A stretch of DNA of 64,000 bases. Source: Clostridia bacterium. Lineage in GTDB: Bacteria; Bacillota; Clostridia; Oscillospirales; Acutalibacteraceae. Where the stretch lies: positions 1-64,000 of the forward strand of contig JAGAMO010000029.1 in NCBI GenBank assembly GCA_017624675.1, read 5' to 3'. Position 1 is the stretch's first letter. Every line of letters starts with the position of its first letter. The translations under genes were made by a program, and so were the position numbers. Under the pieces are notes generated by a model, which made no database searches, was not told where the DNA came from, and saw only the letters and a list, made by a program, of their open reading frames with translations. Shown piece after piece: positions 30,409 through 42,277 of this stretch.

Positions 30409-31395
30409 TAAAATTGATTTAACTTCTTTAATAATATTTTCGCCGTAATGCATAAAACCTATGTCAATAGGATGCACACCATCGGTTTGAAAATACTGAG
30501 AATCATGAGGAATCATATCGATACCTTCAATAACCGTCATATTAGAAATGGTTTTAGCCACTTTTTTAATATAACTTGAAATAAAACTAAGTGGTTCTCC
30601 AAATTCTTGAGGTTTATTAATGTCTACTCGCCAAAGAGGTGTCAGAGCAATGATTTTTATATCAGGATATGATTCTCGTAAATTTTCAAAAAATTCGGTG
30701 CATCTTCTTTGAAAACTTTCTTTGTCACTGTGACGCCAATCGTTTGTACCATACGCAACTGTGATATAATCAGGCTTAAAATCTTCACTCTGCTTAATTA
30801 AAGAAGGGAAGAACTGTTCACCGGCTATACCTTTGTTTACAGCACTAGCGTCTAATGAAGAAGCTAACTGAACAGCATAGGCGTTTTCAGGTTTTAACGC
30901 ATCGTAACCTTGAGTGATAGAATCACCTAACATAAGAAGTTTGCATTTTTTCTGAACAGGGATAACGCTTGCATTGTTATCTAACTGTATCGAATTAATG
31001 CGAGAACAAACCGACCAAGGGAACAAGATTTTAAGCTTTTTAAGGCCTGATGGCAAGAAAAAGTTTTTTTCAAATTTTACATTTTCTTTATCGCCAATGT
31101 CACCGGTAAGTTCGCCAATTTTTTCATCATTAACAAATATGCTATGAGTAAAGAAACTTCTCGAACTACCTTTACTTATTGAAACCGAAAGAAATAAGTT
31201 TTTACTTTCGGTTTCAAATTCCAAGGTGATACCTGCAGTGGCAAAAGTTTTAATATAAAAATCATTGGATGTAGATTTATATAACTCTTGTTGTTCCTTA
31301 GTAAATCGGTGAAGGTGAACTAAACCGTTAGATTCTTCAACTCTCGCAACACCGTGAGCAACAGATTTAATCTGTTCTAAACTTAATGATTGCAT
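30406..31395 (-). CDS. SGNH/GDSL-family hydrolase
   Basis: 329 residues. About 1-140 is a beta-sandwich N-domain. The SGNH core has block I MLGDSITQG, block III GTNDWRH and block V DGVHP, giving the Ser-Asp-His triad. No signal peptide is seen, so a cytoplasmic carbohydrate esterase or deacetylase is more likely than a secreted lipase. It starts two bases after the stop of the flavoprotein gene upstream, so it is the last gene of that operon. Its presence may link deacylation of imported sugars to the operon. Confidence 0.85.
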   Translation of the reverse strand: MQSLSLEQIKSVAHGVARVEESNGLVHLHRFTKEQQELYKSTSNDFYIKTFATAGITLEFETESKNLFLSVSISKGSSRSFFTHSIFVNDEKIGELTGDIGDKENVKFEKNFFLPSGLKKLKILFPWSVCSRINSIQLDNNASVIPVQKKCKLLMLGDSITQGYDALKPENAYAVQLASSLDASAVNKGIAGEQFFPSLIKQSEDFKPDYITVAYGTNDWRHSDKESFQRRCTEFFENLRESYPDIKIIALTPLWRVDINKPQEFGEPLSFISSYIKKVAKTISNMTVIEGIDMIPHDSQYFQTDGVHPIDIGFMHYGENIIKEVKSIL

Positions 31396-31397
31396 AA

Positions 31398-32831
31398 TTA
31401 GTCTCTATCAAGCATAAATGCTTTTTCGCCGCGTTTTCTTACGTCTTCCTCAGGAATACCAAGTTCGCGAGCAATAATCTCAATTACGTGAGGGCCACAG
31501 AAACCGCTTTGGCAACGACCCATACCTGCACGTACACGACGCTTAACAGCATCCAAAGTTTTTGCACCAACGGGTCTATGAATAGCTTGTAAAATTTCGC
31601 TTTCGGTTACTTGTTCGCAACGGCAAACGATTTTACCGTACAAGGGATCTGCAGCAATAAGCGCATCCTTTTCAGCATTGGTCTTTTCAGCAAATCTTGC
31701 AATACCTTTTCTTGTTTGCTTCCAACCAACCTTGCGTTCAAGCTCTAAACCGTGTTCTTTCATGCCGTGAACGATATAAGTAGCGATTGCAACACTTGCA
31801 GTAAGACCGGTGGAACGAACACCTGAAATGCCGATAAAGCCTTTAACTTTTTCGGAAAAACGTAAATCGTATCCTTCAGGAGTTCTAGCAGGACGAACAC
31901 CAACGAATTGTGTAATAGTATCTTCAAAGTGAAGACCGGGAATCATATTAAGAGCTTGAGATTTAATACTTGCAAGACCTGCAGCAGTTGTTTTAACATC
32001 GGTCTTGTCCTCAACATCATCAGCAGTAGGACCAACTAACATATTATTGTCAACAGTTGGGATTACAAGAACGCCACGGGTTTTGGGGCTGGGAACGGAA
32101 GAAATGATGTGAGAAACCTTAACAGGAGTATCGTGTGAGAATACGTAGAATTCACCTTTTCTGGGGTTAACTTTAAAGTCGCATTCATCAACCATGTCGG
32201 AAATTTCATCACAGTGTAAACCTGCAGCATTAATAACCCAAGTAGCTTCAATGTCGCCCTTTGTGGTGTGAACAGCGTGAATTTTGCCGTTGGAAACATC
32301 CATGCCGGTTACTTTACAATCAAGAATGAATTCAACACCGTTTTCTGCTGCGTTTTCAGCTAAAGCAGAAACAAAGATAAATTGGTTACACTGTCTGTCA
32401 CGAGGACTGTAAATACCACCCAAAATCTCAGGATTTAAAGTGGGTTCCAAATCTAAAATATCTTTTGCAGGTAAAAGCTCGTAATCGTAAACACCATTTT
32501 GGAATGCACGCTCGGTTAAACCTTTTGCGGTTTCTAATTGGTCGGGGTAGAGGATAGGAGCGATACTACCACATTCAATGTAAGGTACGTCAAGCTTATT
32601 GCAAACATCTAAAATCATGCTGTGAGCGATAGTACGAAGTTTGCACTCCAAAGTGCCAACAGGCATAGTAGCACTTGTTGAGAACAAGCCGCTGTTTGAC
32701 TTAGAAGCCTCACCGCCTACGTCATCATTTTTGTCGCATACGGTTACTTTGATATTGTATTTAGAAAGTTCTCTTGCAAGTGCGCAACCAACGGCACCTG
32801 CGCCGATAATTAATACATCAGTTTTAATCAT
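31398..32831 (-). CDS. FAD-dependent dehydrogenase with BFD-type [2Fe-2S] domain, GlpA-like
   Basis: 477 residues; GGAGG-type ribosome site. N-terminal Rossmann FAD motif DVLIIGAGAVGCALA, DAO fold to about 380, then a BFD-like [2Fe-2S] domain (CRCE...CQSGFCG). This is the anaerobic GlpA-type architecture. It is followed by the SGNH gene and preceded by DUF1667 and a second flavoprotein, the usual clostridial trio. Glycerol-3-phosphate is the textbook substrate, but no glpK or glpF is present here, so another hydroxy-acid or polyol substrate is possible. Confidence 0.85.
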   Translation of the reverse strand: MIKTDVLIIGAGAVGCALARELSKYNIKVTVCDKNDDVGGEASKSNSGLFSTSATMPVGTLECKLRTIAHSMILDVCNKLDVPYIECGSIAPILYPDQLETAKGLTERAFQNGVYDYELLPAKDILDLEPTLNPEILGGIYSPRDRQCNQFIFVSALAENAAENGVEFILDCKVTGMDVSNGKIHAVHTTKGDIEATWVINAAGLHCDEISDMVDECDFKVNPRKGEFYVFSHDTPVKVSHIISSVPSPKTRGVLVIPTVDNNMLVGPTADDVEDKTDVKTTAAGLASIKSQALNMIPGLHFEDTITQFVGVRPARTPEGYDLRFSEKVKGFIGISGVRSTGLTASVAIATYIVHGMKEHGLELERKVGWKQTRKGIARFAEKTNAEKDALIAADPLYGKIVCRCEQVTESEILQAIHRPVGAKTLDAVKRRVRAGMGRCQSGFCGPHVIEIIARELGIPEEDVRKRGEKAFMLDRD

Positions 32832-32845
32832 TATGCATTACCTCC

Positions 32846-33199
32846 TTAAAGTGACATAGCGGCAACGAGTTTAACATCAGTGTCAAGGAAATTCTCAACA
32901 ATAACATCGCCACATTTAACAGGAACTTCTAAAGTGATGGCAGCAACAGCCTCAGCAGCCTTCATTAAGAGTTCTTTAGGAATAGGGCCTGTTGTACGAA
33001 CAGGTAACATACGTCTGTCAGTACCAGTGATTTTAACCGAGGAGGTAAAAGTGCGCTTGGGTTCAAAGCACTCATCGATAGCATAGGGAATACCTCTTTT
33101 ACAGGTGTAACCGGTAATTACAGCATCTTCTCTTGTTGTGTAATTAACTTCAATTTCACAGCCGTTAGGGCATACAGTGCAAATTAATGTCTTTTTCAT
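32846..33199 (-). CDS. DUF1667 protein
   Basis: 117 residues, ATG behind AAGGAGG. Cysteines in CTVCPNGC and YTCKRG could bind a metal or iron-sulfur cluster. The family regularly lies between GlpA-like and NAD-linked flavoproteins and is thought to be a small redox subunit of that complex. Sandwiched by 2 and 14 base gaps, so co-expression is clear. Confidence 0.87.
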   Translation of the reverse strand: MKKTLICTVCPNGCEIEVNYTTREDAVITGYTCKRGIPYAIDECFEPKRTFTSSVKITGTDRRMLPVRTTGPIPKELLMKAAEAVAAITLEVPVKCGDVIVENFLDTDVKLVAAMSL

Positions 33200-33201
33200 A
33201 A

Positions 33202-34455
33202 TTATGCCTCCTTATGTTCGGCTTTAACAACGATTTTGCCGATTGCGTTTTTAGCTTTGTCAGCAGGGATGGTGAGTTTTTCAATGGTACCGGGAGTGGT
33301 ACGGATTAATTTCTTGGTTACAAGAACGCCGCTGTCATCCGAGATGGTAAGGGTAGTGTTTCTACCGGGAGCAGCTGTACGGAAATAAAGGTCAACATTA
33401 TCGTCTACACAAGCCATCTTTTGGGGACAAACATATCTCACACCATCGCCGGGCTCAACTGCAAGTTCATCAGCACTCTCAAGTTTGCCTGCGGCATATA
33501 ATGCTGCATATTTACCTGCATCTTCACTTTCGTGACTAACGTGGTCAACAAGGTCGTTAACGTGTAAAACGTTGCCACAAGCAAATATGTAAGGTTTATC
33601 GGTTTGTTTGTATTGGTTAACGATAGCACCTTTAGTAATACCAGAAAGTGCAACATCAGCTGAACGAGTAAGTTCGTTTTCGGGGATAAGACCAACTGAT
33701 AAGAGTAGGGTATCGCAAGAAATGGTTTCGGCTTTTTCCATAATAGGTTGACGGTTTTCATCAACAGGAGCAATTGTAACAGCTTCAACACGGTCAACAC
33801 CGATAATGTCAACAACAGTGTGAGAAAGCATTAGTGGAATGCCGAAGTCATCAAGACATTGAGCCTTGTTACGAACAAGACCTGCTAAATAAGGCATAAT
33901 TTCAACAACCGCCTTAACCTTAGCACCGCCTAATGACAAACGTCTTGCCATAATCATACCAATATCACCGCTACCGAGGATAACAACCTCTTTACCAACC
34001 TTGTGACCAAAGATGTTGATTAACTTTTGTGCGGTACCTGCTGAGTAAATACCTGCAGGACGGCTGCCTGGAATTACAAGATTTGCACGAGTGCGCTCAC
34101 GACAACCCATTGCGAGAACAAGAGCACCAAAATGAATGTTAACAATACCTTCAGTGTTAACGCAAACCAAAGTTTTATCTTTGATTTCGAGTGCGGTAGT
34201 GTTAAGCATAAATTCAATGCCTGTTTCGTTTGCGAGTACGGAGAATTTCTCAGCATACTCAGGACCGGTAAGTTCTTCACCAAAGTATTGAAGACCAAAT
34301 CCGGCGTGGATGCATTGCTTAAGAATACCACCTGTTCTGTTTTCACGCTCGATGATAATTACTTTTTCTGCACCGTTCTTTTTGGCCGATATTGCAGCAG
34401 CCATACCCGCAGGACCGGCACCAACAACAACGACACAACATTTAATGTCTTTCAT
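33202..34455 (-). CDS. Pyridine nucleotide-disulfide-type FAD oxidoreductase
   Basis: 417 residues, ATG behind ATAGGAGG. Rossmann motif VVVVGAGPAGMAAA binds FAD and VVILGSGDIGMIMAR the NAD(P). IERENRTGGILKQCIHAGF is typical of the partner flavoprotein of the anaerobic GlpA-like dehydrogenases. C-terminal about 70 residues are a separate beta domain. First gene of the minus-strand operon; divergent from an AraC gene. Confidence 0.87.
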   Translation of the reverse strand: MKDIKCCVVVVGAGPAGMAAAISAKKNGAEKVIIIERENRTGGILKQCIHAGFGLQYFGEELTGPEYAEKFSVLANETGIEFMLNTTALEIKDKTLVCVNTEGIVNIHFGALVLAMGCRERTRANLVIPGSRPAGIYSAGTAQKLINIFGHKVGKEVVILGSGDIGMIMARRLSLGGAKVKAVVEIMPYLAGLVRNKAQCLDDFGIPLMLSHTVVDIIGVDRVEAVTIAPVDENRQPIMEKAETISCDTLLLSVGLIPENELTRSADVALSGITKGAIVNQYKQTDKPYIFACGNVLHVNDLVDHVSHESEDAGKYAALYAAGKLESADELAVEPGDGVRYVCPQKMACVDDNVDLYFRTAAPGRNTTLTISDDSGVLVTKKLIRTTPGTIEKLTIPADKAKNAIGKIVVKAEHKEA

Positions 34456-34483
34456 ACCTTTGCCTCCTATTAATTTTTCTTTT

Positions 34484-34489
34484 ATTATA
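34484..34489 (-). promoter_or_regulatory. Probable -10 box of flavoprotein operon
   Basis: TATAAT on the minus strand, 29 bases before the ATG at 34455. No good -35 is visible, so it may depend on an activator such as the divergent AraC protein. Confidence 0.4.
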
Positions 34490-34512
34490 CATTTTTATAT
34501 TATGAAACACTA

Positions 34513-34541
34513 TTGTAATTTTTGTTATTGTGTTGTATAAT
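34513..34541 (+). promoter_or_regulatory. Sigma-A promoter of AraC gene
   Basis: TTGTAA (34513-34518), 17-base spacer, TATAAT (34536-34541), 21 bases before the proposed GTG start. Confidence 0.65.
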
Positions 34542-34562
34542 GTTGCTGTGAGGTGATTGTTT

Positions 34563-35429
34563 GTGCAAAATTGTTATAAAAAAGATTGTTATGAAATTAA
34601 CGAACATTTGAAGATTCACTATTCTCACGGAGTTAGAGAGGCAAATTCTACCCTCAATTTTTTACATTATGACACTGATTTAATTATCGAATATTATCAA
34701 AAAGGCGACGCTTCAATACATATCGAAGGCAATATTTACAATATATATGAAGGCGATATTGTTATTCTTAATCCTGACGAATTGCACGTTACTATGTATA
34801 ATCCCGATACTTATATTGAGAAAATTGTTTTGCATATTGGCGATTTAATCTTTCAGCGATTTGGCGTGGAAAAAAATGTTTTTTTAGATACAATTTCAAA
34901 TAAAATCAAAGGTAAAGGCAATTTAATTTTATCCAAAAGTGTTAAGGAACTTGGTATTGATAGAAATTTAGAAAAATGTTTAAGTTATGCCAAGGAAAAT
35001 ACCCTTGAATCGAGAATTTTGCTTACTTGTAAAACAATTGAGGTTTTAGCAAAATTATCAAAGTTAGTTGAAGTTAGTGACAATATCAGCAATCATATTG
35101 CAACAAGCAATGCCAATGTAAATGATATTATTGATTACATAAATAGGCACATTACCGAAGAAATCACCCTTGATACTCTTGCTAAACGCTTCCACTTTTC
35201 AAAGTATTATATAGCACATTTATTTAAAGATTATGTTGGTGTTTCTCCTTATGACTATCTTATTATGAGAAGGCTTTATAACTGCAACAATTTAATTCGC
35301 AGCAATCACACAGTTAAAGAGGCTTGTTTTATGGTTGGATTTAATAATTATTCGAACTTTTACAGATTGTATAAAAAACATTTCAAAATTACTCCATTAG
35401 AATTTAAAGAGCAAATAAAATCAGAATAG
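34563..35429 (+). CDS. AraC-family transcriptional regulator
   Basis: 288 residues from GTG 34563, chosen because GAGGTGA ends six bases upstream; an in-frame TTG at 34557 is less well placed. Cupin-like domain at about 20-120 (GDASIHIEGNIYNIYEGDIVILNP), two helix-turn-helix motifs at about 190-285 (YYIAHLFKDYVGVSPYDYL ... VGFNNYSNFYRLYKK). Located between the divergent flavoprotein operon and the GH65 cluster, both of which it could control. Confidence 0.88.
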   Translation: MQNCYKKDCYEINEHLKIHYSHGVREANSTLNFLHYDTDLIIEYYQKGDASIHIEGNIYNIYEGDIVILNPDELHVTMYNPDTYIEKIVLHIGDLIFQRFGVEKNVFLDTISNKIKGKGNLILSKSVKELGIDRNLEKCLSYAKENTLESRILLTCKTIEVLAKLSKLVEVSDNISNHIATSNANVNDIIDYINRHITEEITLDTLAKRFHFSKYYIAHLFKDYVGVSPYDYLIMRRLYNCNNLIRSNHTVKEACFMVGFNNYSNFYRLYKKHFKITPLEFKEQIKSE

Positions 35430-35471
35430 GGAATTTTGACTTTTTGTACATCATTATAATTGTTTATCATA

Positions 35472-35500
35472 TTTACAAAGGCTTTTTGGTTAGATATAAT
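35472..35500 (+). promoter_or_regulatory. Promoter of GH65 operon
   Basis: TTTACA (35472-35477), 17-base spacer, TATAAT (35495-35500), 33 bases before the GH65 ATG. Confidence 0.65.
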
Positions 35501-35533
35501 ATTTATAAATATTAATTTTTTGGGGTATGCAAT

Positions 35534-37711
35534 ATGTTAAGTGATTGGATTATTGAAAAAAATCGGTTCGATATTGAAGACATTGAAAAACACGGTAGTA
35601 AATTCCTTTTGGGCAACGGATTTATGGGCTATAGAGGCACTATGGAAGAATATAGCGCTGAACAATTAGTTGCGGTTAATCTTGCCGGTTTCTTTGATTT
35701 GGCACAAAACAGTAATTGGAGAGAGTCTGTAAATGCGCCAAATCCCTTGTATACGGTTTTGACGGTTGATGGAATCAACCTTGATTTAAGTACTCTAAAT
35801 CCCGTTTCACACAGTCAAAGACTTGATATTAAGTGCGGTATCCATAACAGAAAAACCCAATTTTCTGTTAACGGCGTAAACATTACAATTACGGCCGAGC
35901 GTTTTGTTAGTATGACACGGGAAAATATTATTGCGCTAAAATACACGGTTATCACTGATAAAGATATCACTGTCACACTAAAAAGTGGTATAGATAAGAA
36001 TGTTTGGAATATATCGGGTAATCACTTAAATTATTTGGACGAGATTACTAATGGTAATTTCTTCAAGCTTAATTGCGAAACTGTGCAACTTAAAAATAAA
36101 CTTGAGGTTTATGAAACAGTAATTGGGTTAGATGATTGTGTCAATGAAGATTTACTACATAAAGCTACCATTAATTTAAAAGCGAACGAAGAGTTTGAAT
36201 TTGTTAAATTTGGTGGAATTTATCATAGTGACAGTCTTGAAAATTCTCATAACAACTTTTTAGATGCGGTAAAGGTTGGATATGACGAAATTAAGAATGA
36301 ACATATTTCTGCTTGGGAACAAATTTGGGAAAATAGTGATGTTATTATTGAAGGCGACGACGATGCACAATTAGCGCTTCGTTACAGCATTTATCATCTA
36401 TGCAGTATAGCGCCCCACAATACCGATAAATGCGGCATACCTGCACGAGGACTTTCGGGACAAGTTTATAAAGGCGCTGCTTTTTGGGATACCGAAATGT
36501 TTATGCTTCCATTTTTTCAATTTAGTGATAAAAAGGCCGCTAGAAATCTATTAAAGTATAGAATTAATACATTAGAAGGTGCTAAAAGAAAAGCAAAGGA
36601 ATTCGGCTTTGAAGGCGCTTTCTTTGCTTGGGAAAGTCAGGAGACAGGTGATGATGCTTGTACTCTATTTAATGTGACTGATGTTTTTACTAACCGTCCG
36701 CAAAGAACATATTTCAAGGACAAACAAATTCATGTTTCGGCCGATATTGTTTTTGCAATGTGGGATTATTGCAGAACAACAGGCGACTATTCTTTACTTG
36801 TTGACGGCGGTCTTGACCTTATGTATGAATGTATGTGGTTTTTCTATACATATTCTGTTTTCAAGCCACACAAAAACCGCTACGAAATCTTAGATGTTGT
36901 AGGCCCCGATGAATACCACGAAAGAGTAAATAATAACGCATTTACAAACGTTATGGTAAAATCTGCCGTTGATATTTTTATCCGTGCGATTGATAAAGTT
37001 AAAAACATATATCCCGAGTATTTTGCAAGTTTTGATAAAGAACTTAACTGGGTATACGATTTTTCTGAAAAGTTATATGTACCACAACCAAACGAGAAGG
37101 GAATTATCGAGCAATTTGACGGTTATTTCACTCTTGAGGATACTACCCCCGAAATTCTTAAAACCCGCGAATTGATTAAAAATGAATATTGGGGAGGTCA
37201 CGGTTTAGCATCAAATACAATGGTTTTAAAACAAGCTGATGTTATAATGATGCTTAATGTTTTCAAAAGTGCCTACAGCACCGAAATTAAAAAATTAAAC
37301 TGGGATTTCTATGAGCCTTATACAGAGCATGGTTCAAGTCTTTCTGCTTGTGCTTATGCGATTGTGGCAGCTGAAATAGGTTATACAGACTGGGCTTATA
37401 AGTACTTTATGAAGACTGCTAGTGTTGACCTTACAGGTGACACAAAGCAATATTTAGGTTCACTCTATATTGGCGGCACACATCCTGCTGCTAACGGCGG
37501 TGCATGGAACACTGCAATTTTCGGTTTCGCAGGTGTTAGTGTTACTGACGACACATTAGATATTTCACCAAGAATTCCTAAAAATTGGAATAGTCTTTCC
37601 TTTAAGCTTAATTGGAAGGGCGAAGAACTTAATATTAAAATCACAGACGATAAGGTTCTAATTGATGGCATTGTAAATTCTAGTGTTACGGTTTACGGAA
37701 AGGAATATTAA
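35534..37711 (+). CDS. GH65 disaccharide phosphorylase
   Basis: 725 residues; ATG behind TTGGGG. N-terminal beta-sandwich (to about 260), linker, (alpha/alpha)6 barrel with GAAFWDTEMFMLPFF and the general acid in VGPDEYHE (E460), then a small C-terminal beta domain. The phosphate-site region and AWESQETGDDAC differ from the maltose phosphorylase NGEECHNEWE type I remember, so kojibiose-, nigerose- or trehalose-type specificity is more likely. The product would be beta-glucose 1-phosphate, matching the beta-phosphoglucomutase that follows. Confidence 0.87.
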   Translation: MLSDWIIEKNRFDIEDIEKHGSKFLLGNGFMGYRGTMEEYSAEQLVAVNLAGFFDLAQNSNWRESVNAPNPLYTVLTVDGINLDLSTLNPVSHSQRLDIKCGIHNRKTQFSVNGVNITITAERFVSMTRENIIALKYTVITDKDITVTLKSGIDKNVWNISGNHLNYLDEITNGNFFKLNCETVQLKNKLEVYETVIGLDDCVNEDLLHKATINLKANEEFEFVKFGGIYHSDSLENSHNNFLDAVKVGYDEIKNEHISAWEQIWENSDVIIEGDDDAQLALRYSIYHLCSIAPHNTDKCGIPARGLSGQVYKGAAFWDTEMFMLPFFQFSDKKAARNLLKYRINTLEGAKRKAKEFGFEGAFFAWESQETGDDACTLFNVTDVFTNRPQRTYFKDKQIHVSADIVFAMWDYCRTTGDYSLLVDGGLDLMYECMWFFYTYSVFKPHKNRYEILDVVGPDEYHERVNNNAFTNVMVKSAVDIFIRAIDKVKNIYPEYFASFDKELNWVYDFSEKLYVPQPNEKGIIEQFDGYFTLEDTTPEILKTRELIKNEYWGGHGLASNTMVLKQADVIMMLNVFKSAYSTEIKKLNWDFYEPYTEHGSSLSACAYAIVAAEIGYTDWAYKYFMKTASVDLTGDTKQYLGSLYIGGTHPAANGGAWNTAIFGFAGVSVTDDTLDISPRIPKNWNSLSFKLNWKGEELNIKITDDKVLIDGIVNSSVTVYGKEY

Positions 37712-37712
37712 T

Positions 37713-38369
37713 ATGAGTTTGAAAGCTTTAGTTTTTGATTTAGACGGCGTTTTAACCGATACTGCTAAATATCATTATCTTGCGTGGAAAAAGTTGGCAG
37801 ATGAGTTGGGTTTTTATTTTGATGAAGATATAAACGAACTTTTAAAAGGCGTTTCGAGAATCAATTCTTTTGAAATAATTTTAGAAAAGAATAACGCAAC
37901 TACAAATTTTTCTGCGACTGAAAAAGAAGTATTGGCAAATAAAAAGAATGAATATTATAAGGAAATGATTGAACAATTAACTCCTAATGATATTTTGCCT
38001 GGTATTGTGCCTTTCATAACCGAGGCCAGAAACAATGGTGTAAAGTGTGCCGTGGCTTCTATCAGTAAGAATGCAAGCAGAGTTTTAGAGTTGCTTGAAA
38101 TTTCTGATATGTTCGATTATATTGCAGATGCGGCTCTTGTTAAAAAACCAAAGCCCGACCCCGAAATTTTCTTAACTTGCGCTAACGCTTTGGGTTTTGA
38201 CCCCGCTGAGTGCATAGGTGTTGAAGATGCACAGGCAGGTATTGAATCTATTCATGCAGCCGGTATGCTTTCGGTTGGCATAAATGTAACAGTTACTTCA
38301 ATAATGCCTGATATTGTTTTGAAATCTACTTCTGAGCTTGATTTTAACAAAATTAAAAATCAACTTTAA
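37713..38369 (+). CDS. pgmB: Beta-phosphoglucomutase
   Basis: 218 residues from ATG 37713, one base after the GH65 stop; an in-frame TTG upstream is inside GH65. HAD motif I is FDLDGVLTDT with the beta-PGM specific LTDTAKYH, cap helix, then ASISKNA (motif II), KKPKPDPE (III) and GVEDAQAG (IV). Converts beta-glucose 1-phosphate to glucose 6-phosphate, completing the phosphorolytic path. Confidence 0.93.
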   Translation: MSLKALVFDLDGVLTDTAKYHYLAWKKLADELGFYFDEDINELLKGVSRINSFEIILEKNNATTNFSATEKEVLANKKNEYYKEMIEQLTPNDILPGIVPFITEARNNGVKCAVASISKNASRVLELLEISDMFDYIADAALVKKPKPDPEIFLTCANALGFDPAECIGVEDAQAGIESIHAAGMLSVGINVTVTSIMPDIVLKSTSELDFNKIKNQL

Positions 38370-38380
38370 TCCTATATTGA

Positions 38381-41215
<2,835 letters not shown>

Positions 41216-41231
41216 ACCTATATAAAACTAA

Positions 41232-41266
41232 AAGGAACAGATTTTAATATCTGTTCCTTGCTTTTA
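41232..41266 (+). terminator. Terminator after GH2
   Basis: AAGGAACAGAT (41232-41242) pairs with ATCTGTTCCTT (41249-41259), followed by GCTTTTAG. Confidence 0.8.
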
Positions 41267-41292
41267 GTTAATAAAAAAGGGGGAGAGGTAGT

Positions 41293-42189
41293 GTGAAAAA
41301 CAGCATAAATAAAGGTATATTTTTAGCAATATTAGCGGCGGCTCTCTATGCTATAAATTCGCCCTTTTCAAAACTTTTGTTAGACTATATGCCCTCAACC
41401 TTAATGGCAGGCTTTCTCTATATCGGTGCAGGTCTCGGCATGGGTGTGATAGCGATTATCCGTAAATTGAAAAAGACCGAGAGAGTGGAAGAAAAAATCA
41501 CAAAAGCGGACTTGCCGTACACTGTTGCAATGATTATTCTCGATATTGCGGCGCCAATCTTTTTATTGCTTGGTCTTTCCTACACAACGGCAGCAAATGC
41601 TTCACTTCTCAATAATTTTGAAATTGTGGCAACGGCAATTATTGCTTTAATGATATTCAAAGAGAAAATTAGTTTACGCCTTTGGTTTGGTATTTTCTTT
41701 GTTACAGCATCGTGCGTTCTTTTATCATTTGAAGATATTTCTAGCTTGAAATTTTCGGTAGGTTCGCTCTTTATTCTCTTGGCTTGTGTATGTTGGGGTA
41801 TTGAAAACAACTGCACAAGAAAACTATCCTCAAAAGACCCGCTTGAAATTGTTCTTTTAAAGGGTATCTTTTCAGGATTCGGCTCGGTCATCATAGGTCT
41901 TTGCCTTGGAGAACGAATCACTGTGCTTTGGAGTGTGATTGCTGTTCTTTGCGTTGGATTTGTCGCATACGGACTTAGTATTTTCTTTTATGTATATGCA
42001 CAGCGAATGCTCGGCGCGGCGAGAACCAGTGCCTATTATGCGGTAGCTCCGTTTATTGGCACATTATTGTCGCTAGTAATCTTCCGTGAAATTCCGTATT
42101 ATACATATTTTATAGCTCTTGCTTTAATGCTCTTGGGAGCGTGGCTTTGTTCGAAAGACGAGCCGATTTTTAAAAAGAAAAATGTTTAA
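41293..42189 (+). CDS. EamA/DMT-family transporter
   Basis: 298 residues, GTG start behind GGGGGAGAGG. Ten transmembrane helices in two EamA halves (AINSPFSKLLL... in the first, CWGIENNCTRKLSS at the start of the second). Probable exporter of a small metabolite or amino acid; substrate unknown. Flanked by terminators on both sides, so it is a single-gene unit. Confidence 0.88.
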   Translation: MKNSINKGIFLAILAAALYAINSPFSKLLLDYMPSTLMAGFLYIGAGLGMGVIAIIRKLKKTERVEEKITKADLPYTVAMIILDIAAPIFLLLGLSYTTAANASLLNNFEIVATAIIALMIFKEKISLRLWFGIFFVTASCVLLSFEDISSLKFSVGSLFILLACVCWGIENNCTRKLSSKDPLEIVLLKGIFSGFGSVIIGLCLGERITVLWSVIAVLCVGFVAYGLSIFFYVYAQRMLGAARTSAYYAVAPFIGTLLSLVIFREIPYYTYFIALALMLLGAWLCSKDEPIFKKKNV

Positions 42190-42217
42190 AAGCAGATGCA
42201 AAAAGCGTCTGCTTTTT
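42188..42217 (+). terminator. Terminator after EamA gene
   Basis: AAAAGCAGATGC pairs with GCGTCTGCTTTT (one G-U pair) around a short A-rich loop, followed by TTCTTT. Confidence 0.8.
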
Positions 42218-42218
42218 C

Positions 42219-42246
42219 TTTACTTATAATGTTTTTGTGGTATAAT
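42219..42246 (+). promoter_or_regulatory. Probable uvrB promoter
   Basis: TTTACT (42219-42224), 16-base spacer, TATAAT (42241-42246), 31 bases before the ATG. No clear LexA box is visible. Confidence 0.45.
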
Positions 42247-42277
42247 AAATTTATAAAAGAGTTTGCGAGGTGAGGGA

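Noticed and set aside
34132..34473. A 113-residue plus-strand frame
   Set aside because: Antisense to the FAD oxidoreductase, which has clear motifs in its own frame.
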